DNA from: Sebastes aleutianus | Taxonomy: Eukaryota > Chordata > Actinopteri > Perciformes > Sebastidae | Assembly (NCBI GenBank): GCA_916700875.1 | Contig: CAKAKS010000004.1 | Location: 18,835,444-18,899,443 of the forward strand | Direction of reading: 5' to 3' | Length of the DNA: 64,000 bases | Part shown: positions 39,175-46,500 of the stretch, one piece after another | Layout: each line of letters begins with the position of its first letter | How positions within the stretch are numbered: position 1 is the first letter of the stretch | The notes under the pieces: generated by a model | The model's database searches: none | What the model was told of the DNA's origin: nothing | The model's input: the letters and a program-made list of their open reading frames with translations, nothing else | Translations under genes and position numbers: made by a program

Positions 39175-42100
39175 CTGTGCGTGTGTGTGTGTGCGTGTGC
39201 GTGTGTGTATGTGTGTGTGTGTGTGTGTGTTGGTAATTTGGTAGAATCTCTCTCTTTTCTTTTCCTGTAAAACATTAATAAACTTTTGATGACTGCACTT
39301 GAACTCGGGAACGGCTACAAAATGTTAACTACCTACCCCGGCCAGCTAAGCTAAGTGCTAAAGATGGCAGACATCAACCCAAATGAAAAGTTAAAGAAAC
39401 ACAATGGCAGGCATCATTCCATGCTTTTCTACAGTCTGTGGTCTGTTATCAAGGTGAATAATCTTATCGGCTGCGTTAAACTCAAGTCAAAGGGCCTAAA
39501 CTACAATTTTTCTGGCTAAAGCCTGACAAAGAGAAGCGCTAATAATGAGCCAAGCTAACATAAGATAAAGAAGTCTACACAAGCTAAGTTGTCTGCAAAT
39601 TGCAGGACTTTCCTCAATGTTTCCTTTGGATTTACATTAAAACTATAGAACAAGATGTTTCAGTTGCTTTTTGAGAATAATGTATTTTGAGAACTGTGGA
39701 CAGGAGAAGCTACACCTACCTGTTAATCTCCAGTGAGTGCATGCTGTATCTGCTGTCGAGTATATACTTGCCAGCATGGGCAAGAGGGTCAATTGGCACA
39801 TTGTTTTTGTACCTTGTAGTGGGAGGCAGAAAACATGATAGAGGACAGACCAGAGGAAACAGAAAGAACTTGAAAAGGATGAAACAGAATCAGGAGGAAA
39901 ATAATAAAGTCATGGAGTTCTGCAGGATGTTGAGGGGAAAGAAAGGACAGATTGGAGGTCATGTTACAGGTGATGTGACCTACCAGACGATCCTTGGATC
40001 GGGCCAGCCGCTGACAGTGCAATGCAGTCGCACACACTGCTTCTCCCACACGGTGTGGGAGCGCGGTTTAATCACAAACTCTGGGGGATGCATCAGGCTG
40101 TCTTCGTTCATACGCTTAAAGTGTTCCCCGTGTTCATGGATCTACAAACAGAACAGTCCTTAAGCATTAAATCAATCAGGACAATTGTACTTTTGCCAAC
40201 AATAAACTTAATTTCACCAGGAATTCACAATGCATGAAGCAAAAACAAAGCTTTTACAAACACAAAATGAGCAAGATCCCAACATATATTTATTTGTTCC
40301 GCACATGCGAGATGTTTGCACTTTTAAACATGACACGTGCTATGGGTGTGTGCTGTTCATTATGTCCTATGAATAGCTAGGGGGAGTTGAGTCCTCGCCT
40401 CTAGTTGTACAACTCAACACATAATATGACAACACCATTGGGACACTGCTTCCCTGTGTCTCAAGAAACATGATCTCATGAGGAATTTGTCACTTAGTAG
40501 TAAGTAACTCTGGCAGAGTGGAGACGGATAAATACAGTGAGGGGGTCACTTTGGCTTTTAGGATGCTCGATGAATGGTCGGGTACTACTTCACTTAATCG
40601 CCGTGGGACATTAATAACTTCCTTGTGTAAGGAGTGGCAGTAACAACCACTGAGCCACAGGCACTTCATGCTCCTAAGCAGTACTGCTATTAATTATGCT
40701 CAGTAATGTGACTATGCAGATGACATGACTGTGTTATGTAGCCCAATGTTAAGTTTACATCACTGTGGTGTCACAAGTAAGAAAAGATACCATACGTGAG
40801 ACCCATTGCCGTTGTTGTTGTTGGCACGTGTTTACAAAATAACCTGTTTCCACCGGTTTCCTCACTCTTTTTTACTATTTATTCCTCTTAGTGCAACAAC
40901 AACTTTGCTCCGTGTTGCAAATGCAACACATACAGTAAAGATCCTATTGTTACAGGCGACCCGTTCCTCCCTCAGGTTTCCCCACAACCCGTGTCTCGCC
41001 CCCTCATATAGCTTGCTTAAGCATGATAGATATCGGGAATGTGTCTGCAAGGCATCAGCTCGCATCGGCGAGCCTTTTGTCTCGTGTCTTTGAGCAGCTC
41101 ACAGATGATGATCGAGCGCCATAAGCAAACGGCGAGCCAACGCGATTTGCCTCTGATTTTGTCGGGCTTTGGTCGGGGAGCTCCAAAAACTGTCGGGAGC
41201 GGAAAATCATGCAGTGTGAACTAGCTATTACAAACATAGTAATTTTAAGCCCAACCATGATGATTTTCCTAAAACCGAACTAAGTGGCTATGTTGCCTAA
41301 ACCTAAACAAGTATTTTAGTTTAATTCACAACGTTTAGCACGTGTTCACTGCGATCGAAAAGTGACGCCAAGGGGTCTGACAAAGCGTCAGTATGTGACG
41401 AGTTGGGATGAGAACGTGTTGCTGTGACGTCCTGTTTGGAAAATTGTCTACAGTGATGTCATGGGTATGAAAAGCCAATCAGTGATGTCATGAAGGATAA
41501 TGGTTTGCGAATAAACATCACAACAAACCCTGAGGTCTTAAATGGACACTGATATGTCACAACTATGTCACTGATGTTCTGTGATGTAAAAATAATAAGC
41601 AGTTTTTAATGTAGTAGTAAAAGTCGATGGCTTCCTGTACGACCTCAAAAGAGCTACATGTAGTATTCCCCCACTGACCCTTTTGTTCAGAGAGATGCGA
41701 TTGGCTGACTCGCGCATGTTCTCCCTCCTGGTGGTCTGCTCTGACCTCTCCATCTCCAGGCCACTGGTGAACAAATCCCTGTTGGCCATGTATGCAGAAG
41801 TGTCCCTCACCCTTCCTTCCTCTGTATGCGAATATCCTGTAGCAAAGTCTTCACTAGGAGTTTGTAGAGCGGAGCCGGGGATGTGGGGAGTAAGGCATAT
41901 CATTAAAACTGAAAAAGATGTTGCACAACATTCTTGGAGTTTCACTTTTATAAGGTGGGAAGAGTTCATTACCTGCCCCTGAAGATAGGCACTACATAGC
42001 CGATGATATGGTTCTCTTTATCCACAGCCAAGTAAGTTGGCTTGGCTCTCTTGGGTAGGGGGCTCAGTCTGCTCGCCTCCAGCCCATAATGTGAAGACAC

Positions 42101-44978
42101 GTTAAGTCTGGGACATATATGAATACCATCAGCCTGGCTCACAGCCAGATAGCTAATAACATAACATCAACATGTGGGGATGAACCTAAGATCAGGGTGG
42201 ATGAGTTGTAGATGAAGGGTCAGTGGGAAGTGTAGTAATAAAGGTAGGTGGTTTAGTTTGGATTAATCTTACACCTCCACAATAATTAAATTTTCACGGT
42301 CAACAAAGTTCATCTGATATGAAAGACAATATGAGCACCACTGATGTAATTATTCAATCACTAACAGACCCCAATCTAATTATCCCACTATATTTGCTTT
42401 CTTGAGGGAAGGGATGACAAATAGGTAGGGCTGTCAAACGCGCTTAAACGCAAATTAATCGCACATTTTTTATCTTTTCAAAATGTACCTTAAAGGGAGA
42501 TTTTTGAAATATTTAATACTCTTATCAACATGTGACTGGGCAAATATGCTTGCTTTATGCAAATGTATGTATATATTTATTATTAGAAATCAATTAACAA
42601 CACAAAACAATGATAAATATTGTCCAGAAACTCTCTCAGGTACTGCATTTAGCAAAAACAAATATGCTCAAATCATAACCTAACAGGCAACAACAGCTGT
42701 CAGTGTGTTAGTTTGTTGACTTGACTATAATTTGCCCCAAACTGCATGTGATTATCATAAAGTGGGCATGTCTGTAAAGGGGAGACTCGTGGGTACCCAT
42801 AGAACCCATTTTCATTCACATATCTTGAGGTCAGAGGTTAAGGGACCCATTTGACAAAGGCCATGACAGTTTTTCCTCGCCAAAATTGAGCGTAACTTCG
42901 TAGCGTTATTTAGCCTCCTTCGCGACAAGCTAGTATGACATGGTTTTCTCAGGTTTTTTAGTTTTGTATGATGAAAGTAATAATTTAAAAATGGGCCCAC
43001 TACAACCTCTGAAAGATCGATAGCGTTAATGCATTAAAGAAATAAGTGGTGATTTGGCGTTAGCGCGTTATTATCGCGTTAACGTTGACAACCCGTCAGA
43101 CGCCACACAGTTTGTCTGTGGCAACACTATCTGCAGCACTCTGAGAGTTGGGGGGGTGGGAGCTCAGGGTATGAGATAAAATGAACCTGATAAGGAGGCA
43201 GGGCAAGAAGGGTGACGGGGCAACTGCCCTGGTTTCTCTTTGCATCTATCTGGGTCTCTGTCCCTTTAGCTCTGACCATTTACACTACCTTGACTTTCCA
43301 GGATCAGTTCTGCCACAACTCCCATTAAAATGAGCTTCGGTTTCATTACTGAAATCCAGTAAAGGTTATTTAATATAACAAATCCAATGTCCATGTCTAT
43401 ATAAATGCAGCATTATCACAACCACACTGACTGTTAAATCATCATCACATCCTAATCCTCCTCTCCTCAGCACAGATTTGGTGACCGGTGGGCTGCCCAG
43501 CCTCATGAGTGTAAAGGCAAAGATCAGATGGTGTTAGTAAACCTAAACCCTCTGACCTGTTCACACTCTCCAGGCCACTGTAATTAAAGATCTGCCAGGC
43601 ACTGTAAAAGACAGGATCTTCATAAACTGAATTATTCCTAAGATAAAAAAGAAAAAGCAACCTTTCTAGTGACAAAGAATCCACATTATCACAGATGTGA
43701 ATCAGCTATTAAACCAAACTACTTGACACTGCCATCACTTTTATTTTTGTTTATTTTTTTAAACTAATTTCCTTGCAAAATTAGAGCTTCTTTATTAATG
43801 TATTACTCAAACATTTAACAATAGACACATACTCTGACAAAAACTCATCTAAAGCACTGTATATTCTCTATTAGAAACACTGGAGAGTTGACCAATCCAT
43901 TCAACAGGGGCTGCACAAATCTGGAAAACAAAACAACCACTAACTAACTAGAAGGGCACTCTGAGACCTCCGCCAAGGCCATTTCCATAAGAGAAAAATA
44001 ATGCGTGTATCCAATCCCGTGATTCAGATCCACTTTAAAATGTAATGTGCTCTTCCTTGGCCTAAGCTACACCATTCCACCAAATTTTATGAAAATCGGG
44101 CTGGTCGTTTTTCCGTAATCCTGCTGACAAACAGACAAACAAACCAACAAACCTAACTGAAAACCAAACAACAACTCTCCTTATGTCTATCAGAAATAAC
44201 AGGAAGCAAATAACTTTCCAAAACAGAATAAATGTAAATGCTATCAGTTTTTAAAGATAGACACACAGTCACTTGTTACTTTCCCTCCAGCATGGTATGC
44301 ACAGGTCAAGAATCTATTTCAGTCTATGCCATATACTATAACTCAGCCATTACATAACAGTGCATTTCCTTACAGCTTATCCAACAAAGGGGTGTTCTCT
44401 GAACGGAGCAAAACACTAGATGAAAACTCCAAAAACATACTTCCAATAATATTTTTTTAGGAATAGGTGTGTTATAGGTAAGAGTTTGTCAGCATGCAGA
44501 AAAGCAAAAACAGGGCATCTCTTACATGCAAAGAGCTTCATGCAGGATTCAGATGTGTTTTTAACCAGTTTAAAGACCAAAGATCCTCAGGTGTGTGTGA
44601 TCAAAGAGGACTCAGAGGAGGGAAGGATGGTTACTTTGGTGTCAATATGGCAGCAAAGCAGGAAAGATGATCCCAAGGCGGTGACAGGGAAGTGATCCAA
44701 CAAGGGGTGATGGAGGTGAACTTGATCAGTTGGGTTGGATGATGGTGTTAAGGGGAGCTTCTCTGTGACAAAGAAGTAGACTGATGAAGGTGTGATCCTC
44801 TTCCTCCTCCTTACCCTCTGCTCCTGCTGCTGGTGGCGGTGGCAGAGGAGGTGCTGCTGCCAGCAGTATATCTGCTGCTGGTCTGGTACTGGCTCAGTTT
44901 AGACCTCGTCTCCCTGCTACGGTAGTCACGGTCATAGTGGCGATGGTGCTTCTGGTAGAACGGTATAGATCCAGACAT
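9761..44978 (-). CDS. myom1: Myomesin 1 (M-band protein), complete coding gene, 38 exons
   Basis: Myomesin 1 cross-links myosin filaments at the sarcomere M-band and dimerises through its C-terminal Ig domain. Coding exons, 5' to 3' on the minus strand: 44978-44815, 42107-41973, 41853-41679, 40141-39984, 39812-39720, 37963-37875, 37492-37451, 35954-35940, 35153-34992, 34187-34026, 31309-31168, 30350-30151, 29795-29742, 28738-28614, 28531-28348, 28267-28093, 28007-27886, 24627-24196, 22262-22066, 21980-21854, 21501-21317, 21220-21106, 21031-20875, 20790-20684, 20592-20548, 20450-20314, 20225-20081, 19501-19442, 18890-18823, 18724-18611, 12444-12357, 12264-12226, 12129-12024, 11630-11467, 11277-11241, 11023-11001, 10193-10138, 10015-9761. 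They sum to 4,854 nt (1,617 aa), every junction is GT-AG and every phase agrees. Domain order is head, 2 Ig, 3 FN3, EH segment, 2 FN3, 5 Ig. Diagnostic strings include PPEFVIKP, VSFGREGETMSLGC, APWTGQIIVTEEEP and GGLPDVVTIQEG. Human MYOM1 is 1,685 aa. The start MSGSIPFYQ aligns with the human start. Paralogues MYOM2 and MYOM3 are less likely because of the EH exon, the C-terminus and the neighbouring myl12. Confidence 0.97.
10284..10413. repeat. Foldback element in a myom1 intron
   Basis: Left arm CCACAAAAGTTTATTAATGA and CTACTTGGATC; right arm GATCCAAGTAG and TCATTAACAAACTTTTGTGG. The right arm contains a GGATCGAAAC insertion typical of dispersed fish repeats. It lies in the intron between exons 36 and 37. 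Confidence 0.75.
11241..12129 (-). other. myom1: myom1 exons 33-35: Ig domain My12 and connecting helix
   Basis: Exons 12129-12024, 11630-11467 and 11277-11241, residues about 1405-1506. The reading is STPLKITSTDQGIRLYTFVS, then DSAISFSDRIKSGVVGEQLW, LQISEPTEKDMGKYAIEF, SGQ and FDDAFAEFKRLQ. The long helix before My13 continues in exon 36. Confidence 0.94.
12598..12657. repeat. (AAAC)n(AAAT)n compound microsatellite
   Basis: About seven ACAA units followed by about seven AAAT units in myom1 intron 30. Confidence 0.9.
13121..18289. mobile_element. hAT-like nonautonomous transposon carrying the T-rich array, 8-bp target duplication
   Basis: The element starts AGGGCGGCCAATCGATTAAA and ends CAGCCCTAG. 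It is flanked on both sides by TAATTAGT (13113-13120 and 18290-18297), an 8-bp target-site duplication of hAT type. Internal sequence (AAAGGGAGATTTGTCAAG, TGCTTGCTTTACGCAAATG, GGGGAGACTCCTGGGTACCC) matches the copies at 42424-43095 and 45972-46500. No transposase is present. The T-rich array replaces a short internal segment of the element. Confidence 0.8.
13284..17873. repeat. 4.6 kb T-rich tandem array (CAGACATTTTT / CAGACTTTTTT units)
   Basis: Nearly continuous oligo-T tracts punctuated by CAGAC, CGGAC, CCGAT and TAACT. It is built from short units of about 10-20 bp arranged in larger repeats; for example, the block from 15781 recurs almost unchanged at 17006. All long frames here are Phe-rich translation of the repeat, not genes. 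In the myom1 transcript the array reads A-rich. Confidence 0.95.
18521..18571. repeat. (CA)n(TA)n microsatellite
   Basis: A CA run followed by a TA run about 40 bp from myom1 exon 30. Confidence 0.95.
19442..20450 (-). other. myom1: myom1 exons 26-28: Ig domain My10 and connecting helix
   Basis: Exons 20450-20314, 20225-20081 and 19501-19442, residues about 1188-1301. The reading is IPLKSELAVELLEKGKVRFW, then DYIFNDNALSQGDKYKM, GVIEMIMEHLTPADEGTFTF, QLQDGKATN and the helix VFKELQKESEFQMKEWVRKQ. The exon 26 donor is GTCAGT. Confidence 0.95.
20548..21031 (-). other. myom1: myom1 exons 23-25: Ig domain My9 and connecting helix
   Basis: Exons 21031-20875, 20790-20684 and 20592-20548, residues about 1085-1187. 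The reading is TKEIVVDVDDDGIISLNFEC, then KFVWSKNYEDITDSPRLTTE, EEDIGIYSCLVTHTDGASSS and EEELKRLLEVSHDHKFP. The last part matches the helical Ig-Ig connectors known for My9-My13 in myomesin. Confidence 0.95.
21106..21501 (-). other. myom1: myom1 exons 21-22: FN3 domain My8
   Basis: Exons 21501-21317 and 21220-21106, residues about 985-1084. The reading is GPPHDLQTREVRNNSLVLLW, QGRDPVNGFYVDIKEADAP, then LKEGETFVFRVRAQNNAGVG and EPVLTVTKPG. The exon 21 donor is weak (GTCATC), but the reading frame and homology to MYOM1 require a junction there. The 96-nt intron between the two exons contains a CTT-rich tract on the coding strand. Confidence 0.95.
21550..21755. repeat. Dispersed fish repeat in myom1 intron 20
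   Basis: CATCCTTGAGTCCAAGTGGA, then a AAATTTGAAGAAAT core, a GACGGACGGTCGG motif and GCCATGGCTGTCGCTGGC near the end. This composition is widespread in teleost noncoding DNA. Confidence 0.65.
21854..22262 (-). other. myom1: myom1 exons 19-20: FN3 domain My7
   Basis: Exons 22262-22066 and 21980-21854, residues about 877-984. The reading is SPAPPYGISVLECVCDSMVL, AWKQPNFVGGADITGYFVDY, REVIDGVPGKWHEGNVRA, then KKYQFQVRAANMAGVGIPS and CEEWTIAVPG. The exon 20 donor is a GTCGGT type. Confidence 0.96.
22263..24195. other. myom1 intron 18; 13-bp minisatellite and repeats
   Basis: A (GT)n-rich patch lies at 23130-23157, the 13-bp array at 23633-23800, and a CCTAAACCTAACC dispersed repeat at 23822-23890. 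No exon is seen. Confidence 0.7.
23633..23800. repeat. 13-bp minisatellite, unit ACGTTGTTGCGTT, about 13 copies
   Basis: Near-perfect head-to-tail units with T-for-C and G-for-T variants toward the right. It directly abuts the AACCATGATCTAATCTTAACC repeat, a family whose other copy near 7495 also shows TTACGTTG, so the array may have grown from that element. Confidence 0.9.
24196..24627 (-). CDS. myom1: myom1 exon 18: EH-myomesin cassette exon, 144 codons
   Basis: This exon sits exactly between FN3 domains My6 and My7, where mammalian MYOM1 carries the alternatively spliced EH (embryonic heart) segment, an unfolded elastic spring. It is 432 nt and phase 1 on both sides, so it is a symmetric cassette. 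The splice sites are good (acceptor ...CTCCTGTAG, donor GTGAGC). It opens GGGIPHGVLPEMGPGG, close to the human GGGVSP start, then turns into low-complexity sequence rich in Ser, Asp, Glu, Pro and Ala, including SESVSDSVSESLTDV. No globular fold is visible. From memory the human segment is about 96 residues, so this one is longer. Inclusion is inferred from position and phase, not from RNA. Confidence 0.88.
25132..25374. mobile_element. TTAA-flanked miniature transposon
   Basis: The left end TTAAAGGTGCAGTGTGTAG and right end CTACACACTGGTCCTTTAA are inverted repeats of about 19 bp bounded by TTAA. Internal GGCGGCATCTAGCGGTGAGG. This is a common fish element of 243 bp with no coding capacity. 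Confidence 0.85.
26859..27083. repeat. Foldback element with arms of about 65 bp
   Basis: The left arm begins AACTCCTTAAAACCTACATA and includes CCCGCCGGCGGG and TTAGATGATG. The right arm is the approximate reverse complement, with CATCATCTAACC, CCCGCCAGCGGG and GTGGGTTTTAAGGGGTT. It lies in myom1 intron 17. Confidence 0.8.
27886..28267 (-). other. myom1: myom1 exons 16-17: FN3 domain My6
   Basis: Exons 28267-28093 and 28007-27886, residues about 634-732. The reading is IPSAPSKVVPINNTDTSVVV, then KELVGYYIEASIVGSNEWEP and YVFRVRAVNAAGLSQFSPE. The exon ends EVKAAI with one split base (phase 1). It can therefore join the EH exon (to Gly) or skip straight to My7 (to Ala). Confidence 0.96.
28348..29795 (-). 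other. myom1: myom1 exons 13-15: linker and FN3 domain My5
   Basis: Exon 13 (29795-29742, 54 nt) encodes the conserved linker SAPWTGQIIVTEEEPA. Exons 14 (28738-28614) and 15 (28531-28348) encode FN3 My5: TEATKNYVVLSWKPPGEKG, then VMYYVEKCVSGTDSW and GKSYSFRVRCCNSAGVGEPS. A 42-bp minisatellite fills the intron between exons 13 and 14. Confidence 0.96.
28840..29630. repeat. 42-bp minisatellite, about 19 copies, in myom1 intron 13
   Basis: The unit is CTCCACTGGAAGGGCACCCT followed by AGAGGGCACTTTATCATGTTTT, head to tail, with point variants (GGTACTTTATCACG; GATCACC). Because 42 is a multiple of three and stops are absent, long frames open on both strands. They have no start, splice or homology support and are not genes. 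There are no spacers, so this is not a CRISPR array. Confidence 0.95.
30151..31309 (-). other. myom1: myom1 exons 11-12: FN3 domain My4
   Basis: Exons 31309-31168 and 30350-30151, residues about 399-512. The reading is VESAPGAPLDVRCLDANKD, then YIIVNWKQPAVDGGDSILGY, CEVGTNHWIQCNDTPVKFAR and GRSFMFRVRAVNKSG. The W-x-x-P, GY-x-V and FRVRAVN elements are the fibronectin type III signature. The domain ends in a charged stretch (DPADRARMR). Confidence 0.96.
31310..34025. other. myom1 intron 10; dispersed repeats
   Basis: Includes a SINE-like region ending CACTTTGGATAAAAGCGTCC (about 32480-32780) and a repeat with GGGGCGTCTTTTGGACGCGA (about 33310-33700). No exon is seen; exons 10 and 11 join in phase. 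Confidence 0.65.
34026..35153 (-). other. myom1: myom1 exons 9-10: Ig domain My3
   Basis: Exons 35153-34992 and 34187-34026 are 162 nt each, residues about 291-398. The first has GREGETMSLGCTVIIYP and QPEIQWYRD (Ig cysteine and tryptophan). The second has LTHLNKEDEGLYTLRV and YSAYIFVRD. Both read very close to mammalian MYOM1 My3. The linker to My4 follows directly in exon 11. Confidence 0.96.
34374..34910. mobile_element. Nonautonomous element, AGTACATTTACTC family
   Basis: The left part has GTGGAAAGTAACTAAGTACA and TTTACTCCACTACATT. The right part has GTACTTTTAAGTATATTTTGATGC and ends CACTTCTTCCACCACT, the approximate inverted complement of the left end. The intervening sequence is AT-rich. 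It lies in myom1 intron 9. Confidence 0.6.
35940..37492 (-). other. myom1: myom1 exons 7-8: My2-My3 linker with a 15-nt microexon
   Basis: Exon 7 (37492-37451) encodes FKGEIDESLPSPR. Exon 8 (35954-35940) is only 15 nt, coding for A-S-T-E plus split codons; it is flanked by AG and GTAACA and preceded by a pyrimidine-rich tract. Both exons are phase 1 in and phase 1 out, so the microexon can be kept or skipped without a frame change: kept gives SPRRASTEDGPVSEYG, skipped gives SPRHGPVSEYG. The exon 7 call is firm. The microexon rests on splice sites and frame only. Confidence 0.7.
36544..37273. mobile_element. Inverted-repeat element in myom1 intron 7
   Basis: The left end TAAAAGCTGTTTCTCACCAA and the right end, reverse complement TTAAAGCCGTTTCTTACCAG, match over about 25 bp. 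About 730 bp, with no transposase frame. Confidence 0.65.
38559..39140. mobile_element. Inverted-repeat element with an internal open frame
   Basis: Ends TTAAAGTTCCCATGAAATGG and AACTTCATGGGAACTTT are inverted. An open stretch at 38693-38895 reads RLTDESDRDEMEEEDDYEE and FGVTPYMASRNPTNRKPAVL on the plus strand, ending near a GTAGGC donor. It may be a remnant of an element-encoded or captured exon. No known family was recognised. Confidence 0.6.
39147..39231. repeat. (GT)n microsatellite
   Basis: About 40 GT units with a few CT/GC interruptions, between myom1 exons 5 and 6. Confidence 0.95.
40142..41678. other. myom1 intron 3; repeats, no exon
   Basis: A CCCAACCATGATG...CCTAAACCTAA repeat lies at 41243-41320 with AACGTTTAGCACGTG beyond it. 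Exons 3 and 4 join at phase 0 without further sequence. Confidence 0.6.
42424..43095. mobile_element. hAT-like nonautonomous transposon, intact copy without the T array
   Basis: It starts AGGGCTGTCAAACGCGCTTA and ends GCGTTAACGTTGACAACCC, terminal inverted repeats. The internal sequence matches 13121-18289 on both sides of the T-rich array. Where that copy has the array, this one has about 40 ordinary bases (AATCAATTAACAACACAAAA and following). Confidence 0.8.
43096..44814. other. myom1 intron 1, remainder
   Basis: A dispersed fish repeat at about 43965-44160 has CACCATTCCACCAAATTTTA, TGAAAATCGGGCTGGTCGTT and AATCCTGCTGACAAACAGAC. No exon is supported. Confidence 0.6.
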
Positions 44979-45032
44979 GCTGCAGGCCGCTCCTGGTACG
45001 AGCCCCGAGTTTCTGAGTTTCTTGCTGCCTAT
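44979..45032 (-). other. myom1: myom1 5' UTR part of the first coding exon
   Basis: Upstream of the ATG, a short G/C-containing leader runs to 45032, where the minus strand has a pyrimidine-rich acceptor ending in CAG (plus-strand CTGTCTGTCTG). The ATG context has A at -3. This implies a separate upstream noncoding exon. Confidence 0.6.
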
Positions 45033-45531
45033 CTGTCTGTCTGTGTGGTTAGTTAGTGTTCAAGAGCAGGTTGATTGACTGTTATGATATACTGTAGGTT
45101 CATCATGACTTTGAAACCAATAATTGGCTGCGTTAACAAGCTGGCCACGCTTTCATTTACCTCAACATGTTCTTTATAGTTGAACATGGATAGTTAATCT
45201 AGCTCTCAAGATGGAAAAAAAAATCAGCTGTGATGCCATTATATTAAACATTTTCAAGCCAAAATCTGCACAATACTTTCTTAATGAAAAAAGAAAATTA
45301 CAGGGAAAAGACTTTTAACCATCAAGAAATTGCAAATTCAAGACATTATATAAGATCCAGGCACTTTCTCAGCATGCTTTGACATAATGCAACAACTACA
45401 ACCCGGCTTATCACATCTTATCCCTGCACAACTGTTGCCACTTACCCCGGACTAAATGCCTCAAACTCCAAGCTTTAAAGGAATAGATGATCCAACTCCA
45501 CACTTAAAGCTCGATATCCCAGCAAACCTAC

Positions 45532-45650
45532 AGGTAGGTGCATACAGGGCTGCAGTTTCTACACAACCAAAATAATATTGGCCCTTGCCAGAGTGTCCAA
45601 GCAGCAGTCGCAGCCTTTTATGGTGAGGGAGGAGATAAATATAGCTGAGA
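45532..45650 (-). promoter_or_regulatory. myom1: Probable myom1 promoter and noncoding exon 1, with CArG and MEF2-like sites
   Basis: The minus strand has a perfect CArG box, CCATAAAAGG (45623-45614), whose CATAAAAG core could also act as a TATA element. Just upstream, 45644-45635 (CTATATTTAT) matches nine of ten positions of the MEF2 consensus. A start about 30 nt downstream would give a roughly 55-nt noncoding exon ending at a GTAGGT donor (exon edge 45532). The assignment is from motif placement only; no transcript evidence is available. Confidence 0.4.
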
Positions 45651-45971
45651 GCAGAGTGTGGGGGGCCAGTCAGCTCCCGTAGGGCGACACATTTATGGGT
45701 GCAGGTCTCTGCTGAAGAGCGTTACTGCCGGCATTTATGGGTGCAGGTAAACACAGGATTACTTTGGGATTTTTTTGACTATATTCTTTAATCTTTTTAA
45801 TATTATTTTTGCCTCATTTATCGAGCTTATTACCTACTGTATTAATTAGTGAATGTACATATTTTTCAAGTATTTTTGTACTTTTGCTTGTTTGTTTGTT
45901 ATTTTCTTATATTCTACAGAAGTAAGGAATTAAGTCAAAGAGTTGACTAGTTATGAATATGAAAAAGCCTA

Positions 45972-46500
45972 CATACTTGTTCAAAACATACCTCAAAGGG
46001 AAATTTGTCAAGTATTTAATACTCTTATCAACATGGGAGTAGACAAATATGCTTGCTTTATGCAAATGTATGTATATATTTATTATTGGAAATCAATTAA
46101 CAACACAGAACGATGACAAATATTATCCAGAAACCCTCACAGGTACTGCATTTAGCATAAAAAATATGTTCAAATCATAACATGGCAAACTCAACAGCTG
46201 TCAGTGTGTCAGTGTGCTGACTTGACTATGACTTGCCCCAAACTGCATGTGATTATCATAAAGTGGGCATGTCTGTAAAGGGGAGACTCGTGGGTACCCA
46301 TAGAACCCATTTTCATTCACATATCTTGAGGTCAGAGGTCAAGGGACCCCTTTGAAAATGGCCATGACGGTTTTTCCTCACTAAAATTTAGAGTAAGTTT
46401 GGAGCGTTACTTAGCCTCCTTATTAATGTGTTAAAGAAATTAGTGATGTTAAAGCGAATTTGCGTTAAAGTGATATTATTGCATTAAATTTGACAGCGCT
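45972..46500. mobile_element. hAT-like nonautonomous transposon, 5'-truncated copy
   Basis: Matches 42424-43095 from CTCAAAGGGAAATTTGTCAA through GGGGAGACTCGTGGGTACCC to an end near TTTGACAGCGCTAA. The left terminus is missing. Confidence 0.75.

Larger units (their letters stand above)
37875..40141 (-). other. myom1: myom1 exons 4-6: Ig domain My2
   Basis: The exons are 40141-39984, 39812-39720 and 37963-37875, about residues 159-271. They read HPPEFVIKPRSHTVWEK, then LHCTVSGWPDPRIVWYK with the Ig cysteine and tryptophan, then SLEINRCDFDDTAQYRVSAM with the second cysteine and the D-x-A-x-Y signature. This is the intracellular I-set type seen in titin-family proteins. Splice phases are 2, 2 and 1. 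Confidence 0.95.
41679..44978 (-). other. myom1: myom1 exons 1-3: N-terminal head (My1), residues 1-158
   Basis: Exon 1 (44978-44815) encodes a Tyr/Arg/Ser-rich start (MSGSIPFYQKHHRHYDRDY, then a Ser/Thr/Ala run). Exon 2 (42107-41973) carries LAVDKENHIIGYVVPIF, which resembles the conserved head motif of MYOM1. Exon 3 (41853-41679) is charged (RRENMRESANRISLNKR). The head binds myosin light meromyosin in known myomesins. It is shorter than in human because no run of KQSTAS-like repeats is present. The exon 3 acceptor was chosen at 41854 because only that site keeps the frame set by exon 2; an upstream AG at 41909 would bring in a stop codon. Confidence 0.9.

Noticed and set aside
41854..41908. 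Longer form of myom1 exon 3 using the acceptor at 41909
   Set aside because: It would put the frame set by exon 2 into a stop codon. The acceptor at 41854 restores GSEDFATG in frame.
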